NCBI RefSeq assembly: GCF_001182745.1 | Contig: NZ_LN868938.1 | Coordinates: 2,418,001 to 2,482,000 of the forward strand | Length of the DNA: 64,000 nt | Source of the DNA: Nocardia farcinica | GTDB taxonomy: Bacteria > Actinomycetota > Actinomycetes > Mycobacteriales > Mycobacteriaceae | Direction: 5' to 3' | In this document: positions 35,628 through 44,600 of the stretch, piece after piece | How the letters are laid out: every line of letters starts with the position of its first letter | Position numbering within the stretch: position 1 is the stretch's first letter | Notes under the pieces: generated by a model | Databases searched by the model: none | What the model saw: the letters and a program-made list of their open reading frames with translations, nothing else | What the model was told of the DNA's origin: nothing | Position numbers and translations under genes: made by a program

Positions 35628-37580
35628 ATGCCGGATATCCACCGCGAACGCCGTGTCCGCTGGGTCGAGCAACAACTCGCGCAGCTACCCGGGCTGGACG
35701 CCAAGCATCGAAGGTTCCTGTCCGTGCCGCTCATGGCGCGCGGCTGGCACCTGTTCGTCAGCCGTTCGGCTCCGTCGTCAGGGCACATCGCGGCGTTCGC
35801 GGTCGGCAGAACGGGGGCCTACGCACTCGTCTTCACCGACGACGTACCGGAACACGCTGCCCTGCGAAGCCTCCGCAAGCGCGCGGAGGAGACCTTCGGG
35901 GGGCTACTGGGCGGCCGCGCACAATTCGTGCCGCACACGGTGGAGGTCGTGTTGTTGATGCCGCGTGCCATCCGCACGGAAGCACACGACCTGTTCGTCG
36001 CCGCGGATGAGTCCACACTGCACACCGTGCTGACCGACGGCGAGCAACGCCTGTCGGCGAACAAGGTCCGCGAGGTCGCCGACGCGCTCGACCGCAGGCT
36101 CGACTGGTTCGACCGAATCTGCCCCGACGGCGCTCCGACCGCGGTCGACGTCGCCGCGGACACCCTCATCTCCGCTCGAGAACTGGCCGCGGAAGCACGC
36201 GAGGAAGCGCTGAAGCGGCCGTTCCGGGAGTGGATCACCTTCCTGGACCCGGACCAGCTGACCCTCGTCGACACGAATTTCACCGGCCCGGCCCGAATCA
36301 GCGGACCCGCGGGTACCGGAAAGACGGTGGTGGCCTTGCACCGGATGGGCAAATTCGCGAGGCACAACCCGGGCCGCCTGCTGTTCACCAGTTTCGTCAA
36401 GACCCTGCCCGCCTACCACGGTGCGGCATTCTCTCGGTTGGCGCCGCGCGCCGCGGACCGTGCGCAGTTCACCGGGCTGCACGCCTGGACCACCGCTTTC
36501 CTCAGGCGGCGCGGCGTCGGCTACAACCTGGACGAGGCGGCACGCGACTCCGCGCGCGCCAAAGCCTGGCAGGGTGCCAGAGAGGTGCTCGGCAGGGTCG
36601 AGGGCACCGACTTCGCCTACTGGACGGAGGAAATCGACCGGGTCATCAAAGGCAGGGGCATAGCGAAGCTCACCGAATATCAAAGCGTGCGGCGCACCGG
36701 CCGCGAGGGGATTCAACTGCACGGACCACGGCGCAAATACGTGTGGGAACACTGGTTCACTCCATACCAGGAGGCCATGAAAGCCAAAGGGGCGCACGAC
36801 TTCAACGATGTGATCCGGCTGGCTGTCGACGAACTGCGCGCCCGTCCCCTCGACGACACCGAGGACTACGGACTGGTCGTGGTCGACGAGGTCCAGGACT
36901 TCACGCTCATGGAACTCCGCCTCGTCCACCAGATCGCGGGCGGCGGGCGCGACGCCCCGCTCCTGCTCGTCGGCGACGGACAACAGCAGGTCTACGCGGG
37001 TGGCTGGCGGCTCTCCGACGCCGGTATCCCGATATCGGGACGCGGTCGCGTACTTCGCACCAACTACCGCAACCGCCACGCGGTGCTCCAATACACCAAA
37101 CGAATCGAGGCCGGCAACGTCGTCGACGATCTGGACGGCGGCCCGGGGGTCGTGCTCCGCGACAGCGAGACCACCTTGCCGGGCGGGACGGTCGTAGAGA
37201 ATCAGCTACGCCGCCGTGATGTCGACGCCGAACTCGTTCGCGCTCTCACCGAATCGAACCGCCCGCTCACCGACACCGCCGTGATCGTCGGTTCGCTGAA
37301 GGACGCCGACCATTTCAAACGCATCCTCGACCGAGCCGGACTGTCCACGCTGCCCCTCGACAAGTACGACGGCACACAGGTCGATCCGATCAAGGTGGGC
37401 ACCGTCCGACGCGCCAAGGGCATCGATTTCGCCGCCGTCTACTTCATCACCGAAGCGCCGGCTGATCCGGGCGGCCTCACCCCGGCAGCACGTGACCGCG
37501 CGGAGCTTCTGGCCCGGCAACGCCTCGTCGCCACCAGCCGTGCACGCGACCACTTGTGGGTGGCGTATGTATCGGGTTGA
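35628..37580 (+). CDS. UvrD/Rep-like SF1A helicase with N-terminal NERD-like domain
   Basis: A 650-aa ATP-dependent helicase. Residues ~1-150 form an alpha/beta domain that may be a NERD/restriction-endonuclease-like fold, although D/E-x-K residues are not obvious. SF1 motifs follow: Q motif LDPDQL, Walker A GPAGTGKTVVALHR (about residue 225), Walker B VVVDEVQDF, motif III LLLVGDGQQQVY, motif IV LRTNYRN, motif V RRAKGIDFAAV and motif VI ATSRARDHLW. All are intact, so it should be active. It is the first of three codirectional genes ending at 41597 and is likely part of one cassette with the HEPN protein and the RelE-UvrD fusion. Confidence 0.85.
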   Translation: MPDIHRERRVRWVEQQLAQLPGLDAKHRRFLSVPLMARGWHLFVSRSAPSSGHIAAFAVGRTGAYALVFTDDVPEHAALRSLRKRAEETFGGLLGGRAQFVPHTVEVVLLMPRAIRTEAHDLFVAADESTLHTVLTDGEQRLSANKVREVADALDRRLDWFDRICPDGAPTAVDVAADTLISARELAAEAREEALKRPFREWITFLDPDQLTLVDTNFTGPARISGPAGTGKTVVALHRMGKFARHNPGRLLFTSFVKTLPAYHGAAFSRLAPRAADRAQFTGLHAWTTAFLRRRGVGYNLDEAARDSARAKAWQGAREVLGRVEGTDFAYWTEEIDRVIKGRGIAKLTEYQSVRRTGREGIQLHGPRRKYVWEHWFTPYQEAMKAKGAHDFNDVIRLAVDELRARPLDDTEDYGLVVVDEVQDFTLMELRLVHQIAGGGRDAPLLLVGDGQQQVYAGGWRLSDAGIPISGRGRVLRTNYRNRHAVLQYTKRIEAGNVVDDLDGGPGVVLRDSETTLPGGTVVENQLRRRDVDAELVRALTESNRPLTDTAVIVGSLKDADHFKRILDRAGLSTLPLDKYDGTQVDPIKVGTVRRAKGIDFAAVYFITEAPADPGGLTPAARDRAELLARQRLVATSRARDHLWVAYVSG

Positions 37581-37645
37581 CCAGGGGGCATGAGTGCCTC
37601 GACCGTGCAAGAATCGAATCGGCCGATTGGGAGGGACAGAATACG

Positions 37646-39181
37646 ATGCCGAGCGAGGGGCAATCACCGCGGGCGTGGCTGGTCCGGTCCGGCCGCGGCG
37701 GCGAGCGTGAACGCAAAGCGCTCACCGAAGGGCTCACCATCATCGGTTGGCCCGAAATCGGTGATCTCAGCCGATATCGCACCTGGCAGGAGCTGAAGCA
37801 AGGTCTGCGCGAGGCGTATCCGGATGCGAGCCCGACCATGCTCGGCAACTGGGCGGGCCAGTTGTGGAAGTTCGAGACCGCCATCCAGGAAGGCGACTTG
37901 GTCGTGATGCCGCTCAAGACGAACTACGGCTTCGTTGCGGTCGGCCGAGTCAGCGGGGCCTACGAGTACCACGGGGACGAGCCGCCCGACTTCCGTCAGG
38001 TCCGGAAGGTCGACTGGCTGCGCACGGACATACCGTGGGAGAACATCCGCCCCGACCTACGGGCCAGTCTGGGCTCCTTGCTCACCGTCTGCGGTCTGAC
38101 CCGCCACGACGCCGCCGCGCGGATCGAGCAGTTGGCCCGCGATGGCAGCGATCCCGGGTTCCACGGCGACGAAGAAGCGACCAGCTCGGCCGAGCTGTTG
38201 GAGGATGCGGCCGCACGAGACCCCTCGAATCCGCGACAGCTGACCGTTCGTAGCCTTCTGGAGCACTGGGGCGTCGAACGGCGGACCGCGGCGGCCGTGT
38301 CGATGATCAAGGCAGACCTGGCCGAGAACGGCTTGACGACGCGCCCGGCCTTCACCGAAGGCGGGCTCAGCGACGTCGTCGCCCTGGTGCCGCTCGGCAG
38401 CGAGCCCGGCGTCGACGCAGTGACGGGCGACACCGCAGACGTCGAGAATGTCACCGAGCCCGAGCCGATGTCGCGGCGCCTCGGCGACCTGCCCGCGCGC
38501 CTGGTGTCGATTCCGTCGACCGCCGACCTCACCTATGCGAAGACCGTGATGCTGCGGCATCAGTTCTCCCAGCTCGCCGTAATCGATGAGGACGGGACGT
38601 ACCGCGGCGCGGTGACGTGGGAGTCGATTGGCCGAGCGCACATCGCCGGCGACCAGCCGGCGCTCGCCGACGCGACGGTCCCCGCTCCCGTCGTCGACCA
38701 CGACGCGCTCCTGCTCGATCAGATCGACGTCATCTACGACCGGGGATTCATCTTCGTCCGCAGCCCGGACCGGGTCAGAGTCACCGGCATCCTCACCGCC
38801 GCGGACCTGACTCGCCAGTTCGGGACCCTCGCCCGGCCCTTCGTGCTCATCGAGGAGGCGGAGAACCGGCTTCGACGCGCCGCCGACGATCACCTCGACC
38901 TCGACGATATGAAGAACGCTGTCAAGCCGTACCAGCGATCACGCATCAAGTCGGCAGCCGACCTCACTTTCGGCAACTACGTTCATCTGCTGGCCGACCC
39001 GGATCGCTGGCACAAACTGGGCTGGCGACTGGACCGGAACCAGGTGGTGGAGCTGCTCGAACTGGTGCGCAAGGTCCGCAACGACCTCATGCACTTCGCC
39101 ACCGACCCACTGTCGGAGGAGAAGTTCGCCGCGGTCCATGGGCTGCTGCAACTCCTGCGGACCGCCGAACCCAACCCGTAA
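37646..39181 (+). CDS. PUA/EVE-like domain + CBS pair + HEPN-type protein
   Basis: A 511-aa multidomain protein. Residues ~8-165 match the N-terminal domain of Mrr-like restriction proteins (AWLVRSGRGGERE, GNWAGQLWKFETAIQEGDLV, YGFVAVGRVSGAYEY), an EVE/PUA-like fold that can read modified DNA. Residues ~195-255 look like a winged helix, ~280-385 hold a CBS pair (TADLTYAKTVMLRHQFSQLA and ITGIL-type second half) and the C-terminus is helical with R478-N-D-L-M-H483, the RX4H signature of HEPN ribonucleases. A nucleotide signal sensed by CBS and an RNase effector are inferred. ATG 37646 with GGGAGGG upstream fixes the start. Confidence 0.72.
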   Translation: MPSEGQSPRAWLVRSGRGGERERKALTEGLTIIGWPEIGDLSRYRTWQELKQGLREAYPDASPTMLGNWAGQLWKFETAIQEGDLVVMPLKTNYGFVAVGRVSGAYEYHGDEPPDFRQVRKVDWLRTDIPWENIRPDLRASLGSLLTVCGLTRHDAAARIEQLARDGSDPGFHGDEEATSSAELLEDAAARDPSNPRQLTVRSLLEHWGVERRTAAAVSMIKADLAENGLTTRPAFTEGGLSDVVALVPLGSEPGVDAVTGDTADVENVTEPEPMSRRLGDLPARLVSIPSTADLTYAKTVMLRHQFSQLAVIDEDGTYRGAVTWESIGRAHIAGDQPALADATVPAPVVDHDALLLDQIDVIYDRGFIFVRSPDRVRVTGILTAADLTRQFGTLARPFVLIEEAENRLRRAADDHLDLDDMKNAVKPYQRSRIKSAADLTFGNYVHLLADPDRWHKLGWRLDRNQVVELLELVRKVRNDLMHFATDPLSEEKFAAVHGLLQLLRTAEPNP

Positions 39182-39359
39182 CTCCGCAGGCCGAGCGGTG
39201 CGGCATACAGTCCGGGCCATCGAACTCGGCGTCCGCACCGTACATGCGTCCCCCACCACGGAGGTTGGGCAATCACTCTAAGATGCTGAGACGAACAGGC
39301 GACCGGGATGCCGTGTACGGCCGGGGGCGCGGGGGTGACCGAAGCGAGGAGTTGCGCGG

Positions 39360-41597
39360 ATGGCGCTGGTGGTGCTGGCGACCAACAACAAGTCGATGCC
39401 CAAGCTCGACGGATCGATCAAGAACAAGGTCTACGACTTCTTCGAGAAAGTCCGCGCCGATGACACCCTCCCGGGGCTGCACATCGAGCCGATCAAGGGC
39501 GCTGTCGACCCTCGCGTCCGGACCGGACGGGTCGATCTCAACTACCGAGCGATCATGTTCCGCATCGACGGCAAGTCGGTCGATACCACCTACATCTATC
39601 TCGGCACCTGGAAGCATGATGTGGCGAACAAGCTCGCCGAGAAGTCCACGCTGCGGGTGAATCCGGTGAACGGTGTCCTCGAGGGCATCGTCGGCGAGCT
39701 GGACGGGCGCGCGGACCGTAAGAAGCGGACCGTGGTGCCGGATCCGACCGGGGAACTTGCCCGCCTCGCATCCCGGCCGACGGCCGGATATCTCGGTCAC
39801 ATCGGGTTCACCCTGGCAGATCTGACCGATCGCCTCGGTCTGGATCCCGATGTGGCCGAACGCGCCCTTGCGGCGCCGGACCAGGACGCCGTGCTGGCTG
39901 TCGCGCAGACGACCGATGTCGCCTGGCAACAGAATGCCCTGCTGGAGCTGGCGGTCGGCCGGGCGATCGATGATATCCGCGACACCCTCGGCTTCACCGA
40001 GCAGCCGGTCGACGAGAGCCTCGACGAGAACGAACAAATCCTCGCCGCACTCGAACATCCCGCGACAAAGATGCAGTTCACCTTGGTCGACGACAACGCC
40101 GAACTGCGGCGGGTGATCGAAGAAGGGGATTTCAAGGCCTGGCGCACCTTCCTGCATCCGAATCAGCGACGCTACGTCGAGAAAAGCAATCGTGGCGCCT
40201 TCCGGCTCTCGGGTGGTGCGGGAACCGGGAAAACCGTCGTGGCACTCCATCGGGCGCGGTACCTCGCCGAGTTGAATCCCAACGCGCGAATTGTGCTGAC
40301 AACCTTCAACAAGACCCTGGCATCCACCTTGGAGGCCGATCTGCGTGCGCTCGATCCGACCCTGCCGATCGCGAGCCGCCCCGGAGATCCGGGAGTGTAT
40401 GTGGCAGGACTGGACAGCCTTGCCCAGGCCGTGGTCTCGAAGGCAGCCGAGCACCACTACCAGGCCGCCGCGGAGCGGGTGCTCGGCTTCGGCGCCGGTG
40501 GCAGACGACGCCGCAGGACCGGCGACGACAAGGGCTGGCCGGAAGCCGTGCGTGCTGCGGGTGACGGTCTCGATCCTCGCCTGCGGCACAGCTCGTTCCT
40601 TGCGCCGGAATATGTGGGCGTGGTCCTCGGTAACGAGATCACCACCGTGGAGCAGTACGCGCGAGTGCCGCGGGCCGGTCGGGGTGTGCGATTGTCGAGA
40701 GCGCAGCGCACCGCCGTGTGGCGGGTGATCGAGGAGTACCGCAAACTCAACAGGGTCAACGGCACGCTGAGTTATCCCGAGGTGCTGGCCGTGGCAGCGG
40801 CGTTGCTGCGGCTGCGCGCGGAGAACGAGAATCGTTACCTGGCCGATCACGTGATCGTCGACGAAGCCCAGGACCTGCACGCGACCCACTGGCGGCTACT
40901 GCGGGCCCTGGTACCGGAGAGTCCGGACGACCTGTTCATCGCCGAGGACTCCCATCAGCGCATCTACGGCCAGCCCGTGGTGCTGAACCGCTTGGGGATC
41001 AACATCCGTGGCCGGTCCAGCCGGTTGACCCTGAACTATCGAACCACCGCCCAGAACCTGCAGTTCGCCGTCGGCATTCTCGAAGGCGCGGACTACCAGG
41101 ATCTGGAGGCCGAGGCGGAGACCACCGCGGGCTATACCTCCGCCCGTCTCGGGCCGAAGCCGCGCTTGATCGAATGTGCTTCCGCCGCGCAGCAGTATGA
41201 GGCCGTCGCCTCGACGGTGCAGCAGTGGCTGGACCGCGGCGACGTGCAGCCGGGCAGTGTCGCGGTGCTCACCCGTGGCCTGCACGATCGCGACGACTTC
41301 GTCGACGAGTTGCGCCGCCGCGGCATCCCCGCCGCACCGTTGGACAAGGAGCACGCCACCGACGACTCGGTCCAGGTGCTCACCATGCACCGTGCCAAGG
41401 GCATGGAGTTCCGCTGCGTCGTCCTCGCCGGGGTGGACAGCGACCATGTACCCGCCAAGGTGGCGGTTCAGGTACCCGAAGAGGAGCAGGCCGAGGCCCG
41501 CCAGCGGGAACGCTCGCTGCTGTATGTCGCGGCGAGCCGCGCCAGGGACGAGTTGGTCGTCACCTGGTGCGGGACTCGGTCGGAGCTCCTGCGCTGA
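39360..41597 (+). CDS. RelE/ParE-like domain fused to UvrD-type SF1 helicase
   Basis: A 745-aa fusion. Residues ~1-110 resemble a RelE/ParE toxin fold (LHIEPIKGAVDPRVRTGR, YRAIMFRIDG, YIYLGTWKHD), with basic residues where RelE binds RNA. The helicase has a Q motif LHPNQ, Walker A GGAGTGKTVVALHRA at about residue 285, Walker B VIVDEAQDL, motif IV LNYRTT, motif V TMHRAKGMEFRCVVL and motif VI YVAASRARDEL, all intact. The stop is 10 bp from that of the convergent giant helicase. It may recognise RNA or ribosomes through the RelE-like part; this is inference. Confidence 0.8.
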   Translation: MALVVLATNNKSMPKLDGSIKNKVYDFFEKVRADDTLPGLHIEPIKGAVDPRVRTGRVDLNYRAIMFRIDGKSVDTTYIYLGTWKHDVANKLAEKSTLRVNPVNGVLEGIVGELDGRADRKKRTVVPDPTGELARLASRPTAGYLGHIGFTLADLTDRLGLDPDVAERALAAPDQDAVLAVAQTTDVAWQQNALLELAVGRAIDDIRDTLGFTEQPVDESLDENEQILAALEHPATKMQFTLVDDNAELRRVIEEGDFKAWRTFLHPNQRRYVEKSNRGAFRLSGGAGTGKTVVALHRARYLAELNPNARIVLTTFNKTLASTLEADLRALDPTLPIASRPGDPGVYVAGLDSLAQAVVSKAAEHHYQAAAERVLGFGAGGRRRRRTGDDKGWPEAVRAAGDGLDPRLRHSSFLAPEYVGVVLGNEITTVEQYARVPRAGRGVRLSRAQRTAVWRVIEEYRKLNRVNGTLSYPEVLAVAAALLRLRAENENRYLADHVIVDEAQDLHATHWRLLRALVPESPDDLFIAEDSHQRIYGQPVVLNRLGINIRGRSSRLTLNYRTTAQNLQFAVGILEGADYQDLEAEAETTAGYTSARLGPKPRLIECASAAQQYEAVASTVQQWLDRGDVQPGSVAVLTRGLHDRDDFVDELRRRGIPAAPLDKEHATDDSVQVLTMHRAKGMEFRCVVLAGVDSDHVPAKVAVQVPEEEQAEARQRERSLLYVAASRARDELVVTWCGTRSELLR

Positions 41598-41607
41598 CCG
41601 GCGGCGC

Positions 41608-44600
41608 TCAACGCGCCGACAACAGCTCGCCCAGCTCGGCCGCGTTGGTGGCCTCCAGTGCGACGACGTGGAAGCCGTCTGCAGCCAAGCCGGTGTCCCG
41701 GTCGTCGTCCTCGCCGCTGACGACAACGACCTTGGCCTCGGGCCAGACGATGTCGACAGGCCAGTAGTAGCGCCCGATCTCGGTGTCCACCTCCGGTTCC
41801 GGAACGCCGTGGCGCAGCAGCTCGGCCAGTAGGTCGCGCACCGTGTCCGACGCGTGCACGGCGTTCGGAGACCAGGTGGGCTGCAGCGGTTCGGCCCGCC
41901 CGGCCAGGTCGAGCTGCTCGAAGACCTCCAGCGCACCGGCGCGGCTCAGTTGAGGATGGAACCGCTCGTTACGGTAGGAGCGCAGACAGCCGTAGCAGGA
42001 GGTCTCCGGGCCACATTCACACCGGGCCACCCGATCGGCCGCGTATTTCAGGACCTTGTCGAGCTCGGCCGCGATCTGCTTGGCCGCACCGGCACCGGCC
42101 GGGACGGTGTCGAACAACACGATGCTGCGGGCGCCGTCGGCGCTCCAGGCGAGGGTGCCGTCGATGTCGTCCCGGCTGATCTCCAGTGCCTCGGACGCCC
42201 CTTCGAGGAGCGCGTAGAGGACCGAGAGCCACTTGGATTCGGACTCCCTGTCGTAGTCGAAGTCGGAGAAGGTGAACTCGGCGACATCGGTCTCGTATTG
42301 GTGGGCCAAGGAGACCACCGACGGCTGGCCCGTGCACGGCGCACCCGTGACCGGATGATCGTGCTTGGACGCACCTGCGCCCGCGACATGCGGGTCGGCC
42401 CAGCCGCACCACGGACACAGCAGGAACCCTGCACCGGCGCCCTCGCCGATCACCATCATTCTGGCTCTGGTGCCCGCTCTGGCCCGCACCTCGACCCCAC
42501 CGGCGGATTGCCAGGGGAACACATCCGAGCTCTCTCCGATGGATTGGACGTACGTCGCTCCGGACCAATTCCTTTGTGGTACTTCGGAGCGGACGTCATG
42601 CGGCCGCCGGTCGGCGACGAAGCCGAACTCGGGGAACACACATTTGCGGATCTGTCCGAACTGCTGGTCGCAGTTCGGACACAGCGCAGCAGGGTCGAGG
42701 TCGTGTCCGCATTCGAGATGCTTGCACTCCCGGCAGACCCGATAGCGCAATTCGACCAATTCCCGCTTGGGCAACTTGTGCAGGCCACGCGAGGTCCAGA
42801 CCTTGCCACCGGCCACCACTTGGTTGCCCGGAGCGTAGTCGAAGATGGCTTGACCGAGGTCGCGAGCGAGTTCGAGCTTCGCTCCGAGGTCTGTATCGCA
42901 GTGCGCGGTACGCAATTCCACAGTATCGACCGGAAATCCGTACTTCGGCAGCACGTTCTTGTTGGCCAGGTAGCCGAGCAGCTGCCGCTGCCGGATCGTG
43001 CGCAGTGTCTTCTGCAGTCGCGCACTGAGTTCGAATCGGCGTTGGCTCACGGCCTCCTCGATCAGGGAGTCGAACATGGTGATGTCGGTGACGATCTCCT
43101 GCTCGGCCAGCGACAGTGACGCGCAGAGCGTGTCGACCCATCGGTCGTCGTCGACCCCGATCTCGGCAGCGGTGGTCGGTGGGAGGACCGCACGCAGCGA
43201 CCGGCGGACCCGTTCGGGTACGGGAGTGAGGAACCTGCGAACCGCCGCGGCGGCGGATTCTCCGCTCTCACCCGATTCGAAGAACTCGCCGGCATGGCGC
43301 CACTCCGATCGGTCGGTGTCGTAGCGGTCGCGGAAGTAGGCGGCCAGCGCGATCGAATGGGCATGCCGTCTCCCGATGCGAGGGTTGTCGATCGGAATCC
43401 ACGGGATGCGCATGACGCCCGCGATCATGGCTGACGGGTCCTGGAATTTCGAGAGGTCGTGGGAGCTGCGCTTGGCGTAGGTGACCACGAGTGCCGCCGC
43501 GGCGGCGCGTCGCCCGGCCCGGCCCGCGCGCTGGACGTAGTTGGCTGTTTTGGGTGGCATGTTGCGGAGCATCACCGCCTGCAACTCGCCGACGTCGACG
43601 CCGAGCTCGAACGTGGTCGAACACGACAGTACGTTCACCTCTCCGGTCACGAAACGGCGCTGCACGGCGGCGGCTTCCATCGCCTCCCACTGGGCGGTGT
43701 GCTCCTGAGCGCTCAACGGAACCTTGGCCAGCGTCCGATACAGCATCCGGTAGTGATTGGTGTCCGCCCCGGTGTCCGGCACTGGGTACGGGACGAGCCG
43801 GCCCGTGCACGAGCCGTGCGGGCACACTCCGCGGATGTCGTGAATCGTGAGCCGTCGGCAGATGGTGCACCGATACCAGTCGGAGGCCCGGCCGGGACGA
43901 AGCCGCAGCCGCTCGTGCGAGAGCTGATAGACGACGCCTGCACTCTTGTCGTGTTCAGCCTCGAAGTACCCCGCTTTCTCCAGGAAGTCCCAGCACGCGT
44001 CGAGGACTTTGTCCGCGGGAGCCTGCGAGCCGATCGCGGCGAGCGCCTTTCGGACCAGCAGAAAGCGATTGTTGGTGGTGCCCGGCTTGCCGCCGGGCCG
44101 CCAGCTGATGATGCGTTTGCGATGGTCGGAGTCGGCCGACCGAAGCCGGATCCGAGCGTTGCGCGGCTCGAACAGCGGGTCGGTGATGTCGACGTCGGGC
44201 AGCAATGTCAGCGCGCCTTGCAGACGTACCGTTTTCACGAGCTCCGCCAACAGCCCCCACAACTCGTCTTCGGAGAACCCCAGCCGGACCAGGCCGGACG
44301 GCAACGGCGTCTTCCGAGTGCGCAGCAGTGACACCGACAGCAGCCCCAGTCCCTCGAGCGACTGCCGCTGATCCATCGTCATCAGCTCGGCCATCACCCA
44401 GGGATTCACTTGCCGCAACTTGCTCGACCGCGTCGCATCCTCGTCGAAGTGCTGCGCCCGGTCGGCGACCATGCGTACCTCGGCCGCCAGATCCTCCACG
44501 GACAGGGGCTCTCCCGCATTGCGCGGGTCGTGCAGGGCCTCAGTGATGTACCTCCGGGTCAGCACGCTGCCGTAGGTGCTGGACAGATAGGGCGCGGCAA

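Noticed and set aside
34090..35958. A 622-aa plus frame
   Set aside because: Histidine/Arg/Pro-rich, overlaps three minus genes with good ribosome binding sites and the start of the UvrD gene; regarded as a shadow.
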